A stretch of DNA of 64,000 nt from positions 62,001-126,000 of the forward strand of contig NZ_NBZW01000007.1 of the NCBI RefSeq assembly GCF_002379085.1, given 5' to 3'. Both the position numbers and the translations under genes were made by a program. How positions within the stretch are numbered: the first letter of the stretch is position 1; each line of letters opens with the position of its first letter. Positions 47,150-56,819 of this stretch are shown here, in pieces. The DNA comes from Polaromonas sp. AET17H-212. GTDB taxonomy: Bacteria > Pseudomonadota > Gammaproteobacteria > Burkholderiales > Burkholderiaceae_C. Under the pieces are notes generated by a model. It made no database searches. It saw nothing but the letters and a program-made list of their open reading frames with translations, and was not told the DNA's origin.

Positions 47150-48244
47150 ATGCCCCGCCCTATTCTTGCCACTGTCCATGCCGCCGCCCTCAGCCACAAC
47201 CTGGCGCGCGCGCGCGCTGCCGCGCCGGACGCCCGGGTCTGGGCGGTCGTCAAGGCCAACGCCTACGGCCACGGCATCGAGCGCGTGTTTGACGCGCTGC
47301 GCAGCGTCGACGGTTTTGCCCTGCTGGACCTGGCCGAGGCCCAGCGCCTGCGCGCGCTGGACTGGCGCGGCCCCATCCTGCTGCTGGAGGGCTGTTTTGA
47401 CGCGCGCGACCTCGAACTGTGTTCCCGCCTGGGCCTGTGGCACGCCATTCACTGCGACGAGCAGATCGACATGCTGGCGGCCCACAAGACCCAGGTACCG
47501 CACCGCGTCTTCCTCAAGATGAACTCGGGCATGAACCGCCTGGGCTTCACGCCCGAGCGTTACCGCGCGGCCTGGACGCGGCTCAACGCCTTGCCGCAGG
47601 TGGAGGAAATTTCGCTGATGACCCATTTCAGCGACGCCGACGGCGCGCGCGGGATAACCCACCAGCTGCAGGTCTTCGAGGCGGTCACGCATGACCTGCC
47701 CGGCGAGCGCACGCTCAGCAACAGCGCGGCCACCTTGCGCCACGGCATCGCCATCGGCGAGAAGTCCGACTGGGTGCGGCCCGGCATCGCGGTGTATGGC
47801 AGCTCGCCCGATTTCCCCGAGCACAGTGCCGCCGACTGGGGCTTGCTGCCGACCCTGACGCTGGCGTCGAAAATCATTGGCCTGCAACACCTGGTGGCGG
47901 GCGACACGGTGGGTTACGGCTCCAGCTTCACGGCCGACGGCCCGCTGCGCATCGGCGTGGTGGCCTGCGGTTATGCCGACGGCTACCCGCGGCACTGCAC
48001 CACCGGCACACCGGTGCTGGTTCAGGGCGTGCGCACACGCATGGTGGGCCGCGTCAGCATGGACATGATCACGGTGGACCTGACACCGGTGCCCGATGCG
48101 GGCATGGGGTCGGACGTGACGTTGTGGGGACGCGCGTCCAACGGCGCCTTGTTGTCGATCGACGAGATCGCCGCGGCCGCGGGCACGGTCGGTTATGAGC
48201 TGATGTGCGCCGTGGCAGCGCGCGTGCCGTTTCAGGTCGAATGA
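47150..48244 (+). CDS. alr: alanine racemase, catabolic or biosynthetic
   Basis: 364 residues. Makes D-alanine for peptidoglycan. The PLP lysine is Lys35 in [10 protein letters not shown], and the second base is the Tyr in [19 protein letters not shown] and [13 protein letters not shown] are also standard. Divergent from lplT across about 190 nt. No other alanine-catabolism gene is adjacent, so a cell-wall role is the simplest reading. Confidence 0.95.
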   Translation: MPRPILATVHAAALSHNLARARAAAPDARVWAVVKANAYGHGIERVFDALRSVDGFALLDLAEAQRLRALDWRGPILLLEGCFDARDLELCSRLGLWHAIHCDEQIDMLAAHKTQVPHRVFLKMNSGMNRLGFTPERYRAAWTRLNALPQVEEISLMTHFSDADGARGITHQLQVFEAVTHDLPGERTLSNSAATLRHGIAIGEKSDWVRPGIAVYGSSPDFPEHSAADWGLLPTLTLASKIIGLQHLVAGDTVGYGSSFTADGPLRIGVVACGYADGYPRHCTTGTPVLVQGVRTRMVGRVSMDMITVDLTPVPDAGMGSDVTLWGRASNGALLSIDEIAAAAGTVGYELMCAVAARVPFQVE

Positions 48245-48275
48245 CTATCCAGCGGGTTTTCCGCTGAGCTGACCT

Positions 48276-49178
48276 TCAGCGTTTGCGCAATCCCAGCACC
48301 ATCACCGCACCGACCACCAGCAGGGCGCCGGCCACCTGCACCGGTGCAATCGCCTGGCCCAGGATCAGCCAGGCCAGCACCAGCGCAAACACCGGCTCCA
48401 CATTCATGATGGCCGAGTTGCCGACCACGCCGAGTTTGGGCAGGACGGTGAACATGATGGTGAAGGCCGTGCCATACAGAAAGGTCAGCGCCGCCAGGCC
48501 CCACCAGCCGATGGCCGCCTGCGGCAGCTGGAAGCCGCCTTGCACGGCCACGCCCGCCAGTGCAAACAGGCCGACGATGCTCATGGTGGTCAGGGTGCGC
48601 ACGCGGCCATCAACATCGCCGGCCTCGTGCTGGGTCAGCACCAGCGCCACGCCGAAGGTGGCCGCCGCCGCCAGCGCAAAGGCCACGCCGGTGCCGATGC
48701 GGCCCCACTGCCCGGCCGCGCCCAGGCCCGACGCGGCGCCCAGCACGTCGAGCGCCAGCGCCAGCCCGATCAGGATCACCGGCATGGCCAGCAGCAGGGC
48801 GCGTTCGGGCGAGCGCCGGTACAGCACCCAGTCCCACAGCGCCGTCCAGATCGGGTAGGTGTTGAAGGCCAGCAGGGCCAGCGCCACCGGCAGCCGTGCG
48901 ACGGCCGAATACAGGCACAGGCTTTGCACCGCGATCAGCAGGCCGATGACCGGCAGAATGCGTTTGTTACGCGCGGTGAAGCGCAGGGGCACACGCTGGA
49001 TGGCCAGCAAGGCCGCCACCGCCAGGGCGGTGACCACGCTGCGGAAAGCCACCGCCGTGGCGACGTCCACGCCGTTGTTGAAGGCCAGGCGCGCCGCCAC
49101 ATGGTTGGCGCCCATCATCAGGGCGATCAGCAGCAGGGTGGCAAAGGCGGTGCCGCTCAGGGCCCGGCGGCTGCTCAT
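48276..49178 (-). CDS. EamA/DMT-superfamily transporter (tail of the hpa operon)
   Basis: 300 residues, ten hydrophobic segments, two EamA repeats (LIALMMGANHVAARLAFNNG; LYGTAFTIMFTVLPKLGVVG). The ATG overlaps the stop of the PanE-like gene (ATGA), so it is the last gene of the run that starts at hpaR. It may export an organic acid or aromatic intermediate; substrate not known. Confidence 0.85.
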   Translation of the reverse strand: MSSRRALSGTAFATLLLIALMMGANHVAARLAFNNGVDVATAVAFRSVVTALAVAALLAIQRVPLRFTARNKRILPVIGLLIAVQSLCLYSAVARLPVALALLAFNTYPIWTALWDWVLYRRSPERALLLAMPVILIGLALALDVLGAASGLGAAGQWGRIGTGVAFALAAAATFGVALVLTQHEAGDVDGRVRTLTTMSIVGLFALAGVAVQGGFQLPQAAIGWWGLAALTFLYGTAFTIMFTVLPKLGVVGNSAIMNVEPVFALVLAWLILGQAIAPVQVAGALLVVGAVMVLGLRKR

Positions 49179-50170
49179 GGGTAGAGCCCGTGCACGCGGG
49201 CATGCAGGCGCGACAGACCGAGCAGCGCGTCGGTGAAGGGGGTGGGCACCTGCGTCAGTTCGCCCAGCTCCTTCACCACCGTGACCAGTGCGTCGAGTTC
49301 AACTGCCTTGCCGGCTTCCACGTCCTGCAGCATGGAGGTCTTGAAGGCGCCCAGTTTGAGCGTGACGGCATGCCGGTCTTCCGGCTGCTGGGCGATCGGG
49401 ATGCCGATGCGGGCACCTATCTCTTTGGCTTCGAGCATGATTTTTGAGATGAAGTCGCGCACCAGCGCGTCGCCCAGGATCAGGTCGGTGGTGGCGCCGG
49501 TGAAGGCGCTGATCGGGTTGACCGTCATGTTGCCCCAGAGTTTGTACCAGGCGTCTTTCTGGATCTGCGCCGACACGCTGGCCGCAAAACCGGCGCGCAC
49601 CAGCAGGTCCGCCAGCGCCTGCACACGGGTGCTCTGCGCGCCCGAGGGTTCACCGATGATGAGGCCGTTGCCGAAATGGTGGCGAATCACGCCGGGCGCA
49701 TCGATCGAACAGCTCGCATGCACAACGCAGCCGATGATGGCCGCCGCCGGGATGGCCGCGGCGATTTCGCCGGTGGCGTCCACCGCCTTCAGCTGCGTAC
49801 CGGCGTAGCGGCCGCCAAAACCCTGGAAGAACCACCAGGGCACGCCGTTCATGGCGGTCAGGACGAGGGTGTCGGGGCCGATCAGCGGTGCGATCTGGCG
49901 CGCCACGTCGAGCAGCGCCGGCCCCTTCACCGCAATGACCACCAGGTCCTGCACGCCCAGCGCGGCCGGGTCGGCGCTGGTACGCACCGCCGCGGAACGT
50001 GTGTCCGTTCCGCTCGCCACGCGCAGGCCGTGGCGGTTCAGCGCTTCCAGCGTCGCACCGCGCGCCACCACGCTGACGTCGCAGCCCGCCGCCGCGAGTC
50101 CGGCGCCCAGCCAGCCGCCAATGGCGCCGGCGCCATAAATACAGGTTTTCTGGATGTTTTTATAAGTCAT
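49175..50170 (-). CDS. 2-dehydropantoate 2-reductase family protein
   Basis: 331 residues. ApbA/PanE fold: dinucleotide site IYGAGAIGGWLGAGLAAAGC, AVKGPALLDVARQIAPLIGP, and the catalytic Lys in IQKDAWYKLWGNMTVNP. In an aromatic-degradation operon it may reduce another 2-oxoacid rather than ketopantoate. Its ATG is the last three bases of a 55-nt dispersed repeat, and it begins 38 nt after the class II aldolase stop. Confidence 0.85.
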   Translation of the reverse strand: MTYKNIQKTCIYGAGAIGGWLGAGLAAAGCDVSVVARGATLEALNRHGLRVASGTDTRSAAVRTSADPAALGVQDLVVIAVKGPALLDVARQIAPLIGPDTLVLTAMNGVPWWFFQGFGGRYAGTQLKAVDATGEIAAAIPAAAIIGCVVHASCSIDAPGVIRHHFGNGLIIGEPSGAQSTRVQALADLLVRAGFAASVSAQIQKDAWYKLWGNMTVNPISAFTGATTDLILGDALVRDFISKIMLEAKEIGARIGIPIAQQPEDRHAVTLKLGAFKTSMLQDVEAGKAVELDALVTVVKELGELTQVPTPFTDALLGLSRLHARVHGLYP

Positions 50171-50222
50171 TTTGGCCTATGGCCCTTTAGATTCGGGCGC
50201 AAGATGCTCTAATTTTGATAGC
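50168..50222 (-). repeat. 55-nt dispersed repeat, copy F
   Basis: On the minus strand: GCTATCAAAATTAGAGCATC, then TTGCGCCCGAATCTAAAGGG and ends GGCCAAAATG. It aligns without gaps to copy E. It fills the gap between the class II aldolase and PanE-like genes, giving the aldolase its SYQN tail and TAG stop and the PanE-like gene its ATG. Confidence 0.85.
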
Positions 50223-50979
50223 TGATGTCGATTTTATCGACTTGCCTGACGAGTGCATCGAACACGTCCTGACCCGCACCGAACCGGGCGTCGAACTGGA
50301 AGGCGTCGTGGGTGGTTTTCCTGGCGACTGGCTCAGGCACCCTGATCGCCGGCCCCATCGCCGCCTGTGCCACCTGGATGTCGCAGGCGCGCTGCAGGGT
50401 CCACAGCCGCACAAAGGCCAGCGGCAGGGTTTTGGCCCAAGCCAGCAGGCCGTGGTTACGCAGGATCACCACCGGCTTGTCGCCGATGTTTTTCAGCAGG
50501 CGCGGCGCCTCGTCGGCATGGATGGTGATGCCTTCGAAGTCATGGTAGGCCACCAGGTCATGCAGCTGCGCCGAATAAAAATTGTTCTGCGCCAGGCCGC
50601 CCTGCGTGCAGGCCACCGCGATGCCGGCCGTGGTGTGGGTGTGCATCACGCAATGGGCGTCGGGCAGGCCGTCATGCAGGGCCGCATGCACGGTGAAGCC
50701 CGCCGGGTTGACCGGGTAAGGCGAGCCGTCGAGCACCTGGCCCTGCAGGTCGATTTTCACCAGGTTCGAAGCGGTGACCTCGCTGTAGTGCAGGCCGAAG
50801 GGGTTGATCAGGAACTGCTTTTGTCCGCCGCTGGCGCTGGCCGGCAGCCGCACCGTGATGTGGTTGTAGATCATCTCGGTCCAGCCGAGCATGGCAAACA
50901 CGCGGTAGCAGGCGGCCAGTTCGACCCGAGCTTTCCATTCGTCGGGATGGATGCCGGATTTTTGAGGAATGGCGTTCAT
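50209..50979 (-). CDS. class II aldolase/adducin family protein
   Basis: 256 residues. Zinc-dependent class II aldolase fold with HITVR early, the paired zinc histidines in VMHTHTTAGIAVACTQGGL and the later NHGLLAWAKTLPLAFV. GGGAG precedes the ATG. It follows hpaI by 12 nt in the same operon and could be a second aldolase for the pathway product or an unrelated sugar-acid enzyme. The last four residues (SYQN) and the stop are supplied by a dispersed repeat. Confidence 0.85.
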   Translation of the reverse strand: MNAIPQKSGIHPDEWKARVELAACYRVFAMLGWTEMIYNHITVRLPASASGGQKQFLINPFGLHYSEVTASNLVKIDLQGQVLDGSPYPVNPAGFTVHAALHDGLPDAHCVMHTHTTAGIAVACTQGGLAQNNFYSAQLHDLVAYHDFEGITIHADEAPRLLKNIGDKPVVILRNHGLLAWAKTLPLAFVRLWTLQRACDIQVAQAAMGPAIRVPEPVARKTTHDAFQFDARFGAGQDVFDALVRQVDKIDISYQN

Positions 50980-50991
50980 GCATGTCTCCCG

Positions 50992-51825
50992 TCAATAGGT
51001 TTTGCTGGCGGGCAGGGCCGCGACGCCGGTCTTGAAACGCGCGGCCAGCGCACTGGTATGGCGCACCAGCAGGCTGGTGTCCAGGCCGACGGCCACAAAG
51101 GTGGCGCCCATGTCCAGGTGGTGGCGCGCCAAGGTCTCGTCGGTGCTGAGGATGCCGGCGGCCTTGCCGGCCTTGAGGATGCGGGCTATCGCTTTTTCGA
51201 TGGCGGCCTGCACGTCCGGGTGGCCCGGGTTGGCGACGTGGCCCAGCGAGGCCGACAGGTCGGCCGGGCCGATGAACACGCCGTCCACGCCTTCGGTGGC
51301 GGCAATGGCGTCGAGATTGTCCAGCGCGGTTTGTGTTTCGGCCTGCACCAGCAGGCAGATCTGCGCATTCGCCTCGTGCGCATAGGCCGGGTAGCGCCCC
51401 CAGCGCGAAGCGCGTGCGCCGGCCATGCCGCGTACGCCGCCGATGTTCCTGCCCTGCGCGTCGTACTGCGGATAACGCGTGGCGCGCACCAGCGCAGCGG
51501 CCTGCGCCGGCGTGTCGACCATGGGCACCAGCAGGGTTTGCACGCCGATGTCCAGGTACTGCTTGATCAGCGCTTCGCCGACATGGCCATGGCCCATGGG
51601 CACGCGTGCGATGGGGTGCGAGCCGGGGTAGCCGGCCATCACCTGCAGCTGCGCCAGGATGCTGTTGATGTCGTTCGGTGCATGTTCGCCGTCGATCAGC
51701 AGCCAGTCAAAACCGGCGCCGGCGCAGATCTCGGTGCTGTAGGGACTGGCCAGGCCCAGCCAGAGCCCGATCTGCGCGCGCTTTTCAGCCAGGGCCTGCT
51801 TGAAGGGATTCAGGGGTGTTTGCAT
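50992..51825 (-). CDS. hpaI: 4-hydroxy-2-oxoheptanedioate aldolase
   Basis: 277 residues, class II pyruvate aldolase of the HpcH/HpaI family. Cleaves 4-hydroxy-2-oxoheptanedioate to pyruvate and succinate semialdehyde, the last step of homoprotocatechuate degradation. Signatures: [22 protein letters not shown], metal-ligand Glu in [14 protein letters not shown] and Asp in [13 protein letters not shown]. Preceded by hpaH (16 nt). Confidence 0.94.
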   Translation of the reverse strand: MQTPLNPFKQALAEKRAQIGLWLGLASPYSTEICAGAGFDWLLIDGEHAPNDINSILAQLQVMAGYPGSHPIARVPMGHGHVGEALIKQYLDIGVQTLLVPMVDTPAQAAALVRATRYPQYDAQGRNIGGVRGMAGARASRWGRYPAYAHEANAQICLLVQAETQTALDNLDAIAATEGVDGVFIGPADLSASLGHVANPGHPDVQAAIEKAIARILKAGKAAGILSTDETLARHHLDMGATFVAVGLDTSLLVRHTSALAARFKTGVAALPASKTY

Positions 51826-51841
51826 GGGGTCTCTTTAAACA

Positions 51842-52642
51842 TTAAACAAAGTGAAATTCAAAACGACCGAGGGGTCCGTAGTCGGCGTCGAAGCGGTCAC
51901 CGGCCTTTGCAGCGACCGGCCGGGTGAAGGAGCCGGCCAGCACCACCTCGCCAGCTTGCAGGCCTTCGCCCCAAGGGGCGAGTTTCATGGCCAACCAGGC
52001 CACGCCAGTCGCCGGGTGGCCCTGCACGCCGGCGGCCAGGCCGGTTTCCTCGACCACCCCATTCTGGCGCAGGATGGCGCCGACCCAGGGCAGGTCGATG
52101 TCCTGCGGCGACACCTTGCGGCCACCCAGCACGATGCCGGCGTTGGCGGCGTTGTCGCTGATGGTGTCCTGCACCTTGCGCATGGTCTTGCTGTGGCGGT
52201 CGAACTGCTCGATGCGCGCGTCGATGATCTCGATCGCGGGTTGTACATAGTCGGTGGCATCCAGCACATCGTCGATCGTGATGTGTGTGCCTTCCAGCTT
52301 CTTCTTCAGGATGAAGGCCAGCTCGACCTCGACACGCGGCGCGATGAAGCGGGCCGCCGGGATGTCGCCGGGCTCGAAAAACATGTCGTCCAGCAGCGTG
52401 CCGTAGTCGGGCTCGTCAATCTGGCTGGAGATCTGCATCGCGCGCGAGGTCAGGCCGATCTTGTGGCCCCTGGCCACGCGCCCTCCGGCGAGCTTCATCT
52501 GCACCCAGGCGCGTGAAATGGCGTAACCGTCCTCCACGGTCATGCCGGGGTAACGTTTTGAAAAATGCTCGACCTGGATGCGGGTCTTCTCGCTGTGGTC
52601 CAGTTCAGCGGCCAGCTGGGCGATGAGTTCGGGGCTGAGCAT
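51842..52642 (-). CDS. hpaH: 2-oxo-hept-4-ene-1,7-dioate hydratase
   Basis: 266 residues. Adds water to 2-oxohept-4-enedioate (with isomerisation), the step before HpaI. FAH-like hydratase fold: [41 protein letters not shown] and [16 protein letters not shown]. It starts 2 nt after the hpaF stop, consistent with an operon. Confidence 0.94.
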   Translation of the reverse strand: MLSPELIAQLAAELDHSEKTRIQVEHFSKRYPGMTVEDGYAISRAWVQMKLAGGRVARGHKIGLTSRAMQISSQIDEPDYGTLLDDMFFEPGDIPAARFIAPRVEVELAFILKKKLEGTHITIDDVLDATDYVQPAIEIIDARIEQFDRHSKTMRKVQDTISDNAANAGIVLGGRKVSPQDIDLPWVGAILRQNGVVEETGLAAGVQGHPATGVAWLAMKLAPWGEGLQAGEVVLAGSFTRPVAAKAGDRFDADYGPLGRFEFHFV

Positions 52643-52644
52643 GG

Positions 52645-53052
52645 TCAGGTGGTCTGAAAGAGCGGATGGAGATTGCTGTGTTTGCCGTCGTAGACCTGCC
52701 CGGGGCTTTCGTCCACTTGCAGCGTGATGCCGATCAGCCGATTCTTCATCAAGGAGCCAAAGTGGGCTGTAGCCATCGCCAGCAAAGCGTCGCCAGCTCT
52801 CTTTTTAGTAGCGTCCGAGCGACCGGCGGCCATGCGCAGGTTCAGGTAGACAAAGGCGTAGTCCTGCTTCCCGTCGGCCACCGCGTAATGCGCGGCCGGG
52901 TAGGCCAGCACCCGCGTGCCGCCGGTGGGGAAGACCTGTTTGCCTTCGTCGTCCTGCACGGCGAGCATGGTGTCGGCCAGCGCGCGGCACAGCGCCGTCA
53001 TGTCGGTGGTGGTCTCGAGGTTGGGGGTGTAGAGGATGACGAGATGGGGCAT
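52645..53052 (-). CDS. hpaF: 5-carboxymethyl-2-hydroxymuconate isomerase
   Basis: 135 residues. Isomerises 5-carboxymethyl-2-hydroxymuconate; tautomerase-like trimer with the catalytic Pro2 after the initiator Met ([11 protein letters not shown]). The [18 protein letters not shown] stretch and the C-terminal NLHPLF are the family pattern. A 55-nt block inside it resembles the dispersed repeat but also aligns with normal HpaF sequence. Confidence 0.92.
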   Translation of the reverse strand: MPHLVILYTPNLETTTDMTALCRALADTMLAVQDDEGKQVFPTGGTRVLAYPAAHYAVADGKQDYAFVYLNLRMAAGRSDATKKRAGDALLAMATAHFGSLMKNRLIGITLQVDESPGQVYDGKHSNLHPLFQTT

Positions 53053-53066
53053 GGTGTCTTGTTTGG

Positions 53067-53990
53067 TCAGAGCCGGCTCGCGGCCTGGTAGCCGTGCGCG
53101 GACGAGGCCTGCGCGGCGGGAATGGCGGCACCGGTTTGTGGCGTGACCGGAAACACCGCGTTGATCTGCCCCGTGCCCGAGGCGCCGAAGTAGGGCGTGA
53201 TGACCTCGGCCTGGCCGTCGTAGTCGGACCAGCCCAGCGCGCCCAGCAGCATGGCGGTGTCGTGCATGAAGCCTTCGCCATGGCCCTTGGCGGCGTACTC
53301 GGGCAACATGGCGCAGAAGTCCTTCCAGTCGCCGCGCTGCCACATGCGCACCACCTCATGGTCGAGGTGTTCGAGGAAGGGGCTCCAGACCTTGAAGGCG
53401 TAGTCGGGCGCCAGGCCGTTCTGCGCAAAGCGGTGCGACAGCGAGCCGCTGGCAAAAAAGGCCACCGTGCCGTCGTACTCGTCTTCAATCGCGCGGCGCA
53501 TGGCCCAGCCCAGGCGTGCACTGTCGTTCAGGTAATGCGCCTGGCACAGCGCCGAGACCGACACCACCTGGTAGTGCTGGTCGGCGTTCATGTAACGCAT
53601 GGGCACCAGCGTGCCGTACTCCGGGTTCAAGGTGGTGGCGTCGTGTGCCAGGGTTTCCACGCCGTGCGCATTGCAGACGCTGGCCAGCAACTGGCCTAGT
53701 GCCGGGTTGCCCGGAAACTCGAAGCCCATGTTGCTGATGAAGTGCGGCAGCTCGTTGCTGGTGTACAGGCCCTTGAAGTGCGGCGCGCAGTTGATGTGGT
53801 AGTTCGCATTGACCAGCCAGTGGGTGTCGAACACCACGAGGGTGTCCACGCCCAGGGCGCGGCAACGCTGGTCAATTTCCCGGTGCCCATCAATCGCGTC
53901 CTGCCGCGTGCCCTGGCGCGGGCCGTCCAGCTCGCTGAGGTACATCGAAGGCACGTGGGTGATTTTGGCGGCGAGAGCCAGTGTTCCCAT
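53067..53990 (-). CDS. hpaD: 3,4-dihydroxyphenylacetate 2,3-dioxygenase
   Basis: 307 residues. Extradiol ring cleavage of homoprotocatechuate. Class III (LigB) fold with metal histidines in ITHVPSMYLSE and FDTHWLVNANYH; ASGSLSHRFAQNG is the active-site loop. ATG 53990 lies 2 nt after the hpaE stop. The last 25 residues (PQTGAAIPAAQASSAHGYQ) are an Ala-rich tail beyond the usual roughly 280-residue enzyme. Confidence 0.93.
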   Translation of the reverse strand: MGTLALAAKITHVPSMYLSELDGPRQGTRQDAIDGHREIDQRCRALGVDTLVVFDTHWLVNANYHINCAPHFKGLYTSNELPHFISNMGFEFPGNPALGQLLASVCNAHGVETLAHDATTLNPEYGTLVPMRYMNADQHYQVVSVSALCQAHYLNDSARLGWAMRRAIEDEYDGTVAFFASGSLSHRFAQNGLAPDYAFKVWSPFLEHLDHEVVRMWQRGDWKDFCAMLPEYAAKGHGEGFMHDTAMLLGALGWSDYDGQAEVITPYFGASGTGQINAVFPVTPQTGAAIPAAQASSAHGYQAASRL

Positions 53991-53992
53991 GT

Positions 53993-55456
53993 TCAGGCTC
54001 CCCAATGCGGGATGTGATGACTTCCCAGTGACACGGCGACGTTCTTGGGTTCACAGAACACCTCGTAACTCCAGGTGCCGCCCTCGCGCCCGGTCCCCGA
54101 ACCCTTGGTGCCGCCAAACGGCTGGCGCAAATCGCGCACGTTCTGGCTGTTGACGAAACACATGCCGGCTTCGACGGCCGCGGCCACCCGATGGGCGCGG
54201 CCGAGGTTCTCGGTCCAGACATAACTCGACAGGCCATATTGCGTGTCGTTGGCCAGGCGGATCGCGTCGGCTTCGTCCCTGAACGGGATCAGGCAGGCGA
54301 CCGGGCCGAAGATTTCTTCCTGGGCAATCCGCATGCGGTTGTCGACATCGGCAAACACCGTGGGCAGCACGTAATTGCCTTTTTTCACGCGCTCCGGCAG
54401 GTCCGGCGCGCCCAGCCCGCCACACAGCAGCGTCGCGCCCTCTTTCGGGCCCAACTCGATGTAGCTGCGCACCTTGGCCAGGTGGGCCTGTGAAACCATC
54501 GGGCCAATGGTGGTGGCTTCGTCGAGTGGATCGCCGACCTTGATGCGTTTGGCGCGTTCCACGAACCTCGCAGTGAAGTCGGCGTAGATCGACTGCTGCA
54601 CCAGGATGCGGCTGCCGGCGGTGCAGCGTTCGCCGTTGTTGGAAAAAATCATGAACACCGCAGCATCAAGGGCGCGTTCGAGGTTCGCGTCCTCAAAAAT
54701 CACGAACGGTGATTTGCCGCCCAGTTCCATGCTGAATTTTTTCAGGCCGGCGGCCTGCACGATGCGGTTGCCGGTGGCGGTCGAGCCAGTGAAAGAGATC
54801 GCGCGTACATCGGGGTGGCGGCACAGCGGCTCACCGGCTTCCTTGCCGGTGCCATGCACGATGTTGAGCACGCCCGGTGGTATGCCGGCTTCCAGCGCAA
54901 GTTCTCCGAGACGCGCCGCCGTCATCGGCGACAGCTCGCTCATCTTCAGCACCGCGGTGTTGCCAAACGCCAGGCAGGGCGCGACCTTCCAGGTGGCCGT
55001 CATGAAGGGCACGTTCCACGGCGAGATCAGCGCACAGACGCCGGTCGGGTGGTACAGCGTGTAGTTCAGGTGGGTTTCGGTCGGGTAGGTGTGGCCGTCG
55101 ACACGCGTGCACATCTCGGCAAAATAATAGAAATTGTCGGCTGCGCGCGGAATCAGCTGCTTGCCGGTTTGCGCAATCACCTGGCCGCAGTCGTTGGTCT
55201 CCATCTGCGCGATCTCGGGCACCTGCGCGGCAATCAGGTCGCCGAGCTTGCGGATGAGTTTTGCGCGTTGTGGTGCCGGCATGCCGGCCCACTTCGGGAA
55301 GGCCTCTTTCGCGGCGGCGACGGCGGCGTTGACTTCGGCTTCGCCGCCCGCAGCGACTTCGGCCAGCACGTCCTGTGTGGCGGGGTTGACGGTTTCGAAA
55401 TAGCTGCTGCCGGCGACGGTCTTGCCATTGATGAGGTGATCTATTTTCATGTTCAT
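53993..55456 (-). CDS. hpaE: 5-carboxymethyl-2-hydroxymuconate semialdehyde dehydrogenase
   Basis: 487 residues, aldehyde dehydrogenase family. Oxidises the ring-cleavage semialdehyde with NAD. Motifs: ISPWNVPFMTATWK, FTGSTATGNRIVQ, catalytic Glu in MELGGKSPFVIFED and catalytic Cys in NNGERCTAGSRIL. The ATG at 55456 overlaps the hpaG2 stop (ATGA), favouring coupled translation. Confidence 0.95.
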   Translation of the reverse strand: MNMKIDHLINGKTVAGSSYFETVNPATQDVLAEVAAGGEAEVNAAVAAAKEAFPKWAGMPAPQRAKLIRKLGDLIAAQVPEIAQMETNDCGQVIAQTGKQLIPRAADNFYYFAEMCTRVDGHTYPTETHLNYTLYHPTGVCALISPWNVPFMTATWKVAPCLAFGNTAVLKMSELSPMTAARLGELALEAGIPPGVLNIVHGTGKEAGEPLCRHPDVRAISFTGSTATGNRIVQAAGLKKFSMELGGKSPFVIFEDANLERALDAAVFMIFSNNGERCTAGSRILVQQSIYADFTARFVERAKRIKVGDPLDEATTIGPMVSQAHLAKVRSYIELGPKEGATLLCGGLGAPDLPERVKKGNYVLPTVFADVDNRMRIAQEEIFGPVACLIPFRDEADAIRLANDTQYGLSSYVWTENLGRAHRVAAAVEAGMCFVNSQNVRDLRQPFGGTKGSGTGREGGTWSYEVFCEPKNVAVSLGSHHIPHWGA

Positions 55457-56199
55457 TCAATCGTGTTGAAAAGTTCGCCCAGGCCCTCGATGCGGGTGAC
55501 AACCACATCGCCGCTCCGGCAATCGACCACGCCGTCGGGTGTGCCGGTCAGGATCAGGTCGCCGGGCTGCAGCGTCATGAAGTTGCTGAAATACTCGATT
55601 AAAAACGGCACGTCGAAAATCATGTCGCGCGTGTTGCCGGACTGCGTGACTTCGCCGTTGACGGTGGTCTGCAGGGCCAGTGCCATCGGGTCGGCGATGT
55701 CTGCCGCATCGACCAGCCAGGGCCCGAGCGGCGTGCAGCCGTCGCGGTTTTTCACGCGCAGATTCGGCCGGTACCAGTTTTCGAGGTAGTCGCGGATCGC
55801 GTAGTCGTTGGCAATGGTGTAGCCGGCGATGAAGTCGTACGCGTCGGCGCGTTGGACCTTTTTGGCCGTCCGGCCGACGACCACCGTGAGTTCACACTCG
55901 TAATGCATGAACTGCACACCGACCGGCCGGCGTGTGAACTGCCGGTGGCCGGTCAGCGTGCCCTCGCCCTTGATGAACACCAGCGGTTCTTCGGGCGCCT
56001 TGAATGCGAGTTCTTTCGCGTGGTCGGCGTAATTCAGGCCCAGCGCAAGAATGGTGCGCGGACGCGGCGTGGCCGCCAGCGGCGGCAGCCAGGTGACGGT
56101 ATCTTCACTGACGAGTCGACCGTCATCGAGCAGCAGTCGGCCGTCGCGCTCGACGGCGTGTTGTGCCCTGCCTTCGTACACAACGCGGGCGTGCTTCAT
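55453..56199 (-). CDS. hpaG2: HpaG C-terminal subunit (2-hydroxyhepta-2,4-diene-1,7-dioate isomerase)
   Basis: 248 residues, FAH fold. Corresponds to the C-terminal half of the bifunctional decarboxylase/isomerase HpaG. Motifs: LALGLNYADHAKEL, VFIKGEGTLTGHRQ, the metal-ligand stretch YECELTVVVGR, and ILTGTPDGVVDCRSGDVV. In E. coli the two halves are fused; here they are separate genes overlapping by ATGA. Confidence 0.93.
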   Translation of the reverse strand: MKHARVVYEGRAQHAVERDGRLLLDDGRLVSEDTVTWLPPLAATPRPRTILALGLNYADHAKELAFKAPEEPLVFIKGEGTLTGHRQFTRRPVGVQFMHYECELTVVVGRTAKKVQRADAYDFIAGYTIANDYAIRDYLENWYRPNLRVKNRDGCTPLGPWLVDAADIADPMALALQTTVNGEVTQSGNTRDMIFDVPFLIEYFSNFMTLQPGDLILTGTPDGVVDCRSGDVVVTRIEGLGELFNTIE

Positions 56200-56819
56200 G
56201 ACGCCTCCGCCACCAGCGTGTTGCTCAGCAACCCGAATCCCGGTGCCGTGATGTCCATGCGGTCACCCACTTTGGCCAGCGGCCGGCCCGCATCGCAGCC
56301 CAGCATCAGCACGTCGCCGGGGCGCAGCGTCATGAAGGCGCCGACATCGGCCAGCAGCCGGGCGGCGTCGCGCACCAGGTGGCTGAAGTTAACGGTTTGT
56401 TTGAGCTCGCCATTGATGCGTACTTCCAGAGTGAAGCCCGAAGGATTGCCAGCTTCGCTGGCCGGCACCAGGCGCTCGCCAATGCCGAGAAAGCCGTCCA
56501 GGCATTTGAACTTGACGGGCGGCCGGAAAAAGCTGGCGTGCGGAATCGACAGGTCGTTCACCAGCACGTAGCCCGCCACTGCGCCGGCCTCAGCCATCAC
56601 CATGGCGATGCTGGCGCCGACTTCGACCTCGGGGACCCGAGCCGGCACCGGGATGCTGGCGCCGCTGGCGCTCCAGGTGTTGGCCGGCTTGACATACAGA
56701 ACCGGCGCCTGGGGCGGCGCCTTGTAGGGCGGCTGGTTCATCTGCGGTGCCAGCGCCTCGACCTCCACGCGGAAGTTCAGCAGCGTGCCGTAAACCGTGC
56801 CGGATGGCATGAAGCTCAT
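56196..56819 (-). CDS. hpaG1: HpaG N-terminal subunit (5-oxopent-3-ene-1,2,5-tricarboxylate decarboxylase)
   Basis: 207 residues, FAH fold, matching the N-terminal half of HpaG. Decarboxylates 5-oxopent-3-ene-1,2,5-tricarboxylate. Starts MSFMPSGTVYGTLLNFR, with PPQAPVLYVKPANTWS and VEVGASIAMVM. Its ATG overlaps the hpaR stop and its stop overlaps the hpaG2 ATG, so hpaR-hpaG1-hpaG2-hpaE are all joined by 4-nt overlaps. Confidence 0.93.
   Translation of the reverse strand: MSFMPSGTVYGTLLNFRVEVEALAPQMNQPPYKAPPQAPVLYVKPANTWSASGASIPVPARVPEVEVGASIAMVMAEAGAVAGYVLVNDLSIPHASFFRPPVKFKCLDGFLGIGERLVPASEAGNPSGFTLEVRINGELKQTVNFSHLVRDAARLLADVGAFMTLRPGDVLMLGCDAGRPLAKVGDRMDITAPGFGLLSNTLVAEAS

Noticed and set aside
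51828-51852. Second HpaR-like site between hpaH and hpaI
   Set aside because: TTTAAACATTAAAC only loosely resembles the palindrome, is not a dyad, and contains the hpaH stop codon.
52758-52812. Possible eighth copy of the 55-nt repeat inside hpaF
   Set aside because: On the minus strand it has GCTA, AAA, AGCTG and final CTTTG at the right spacing and is exactly 55 nt. However, only about 30 of 55 positions match copy E, and the encoded residues align without gap to normal HpaF proteins, so chance or drift is as likely.
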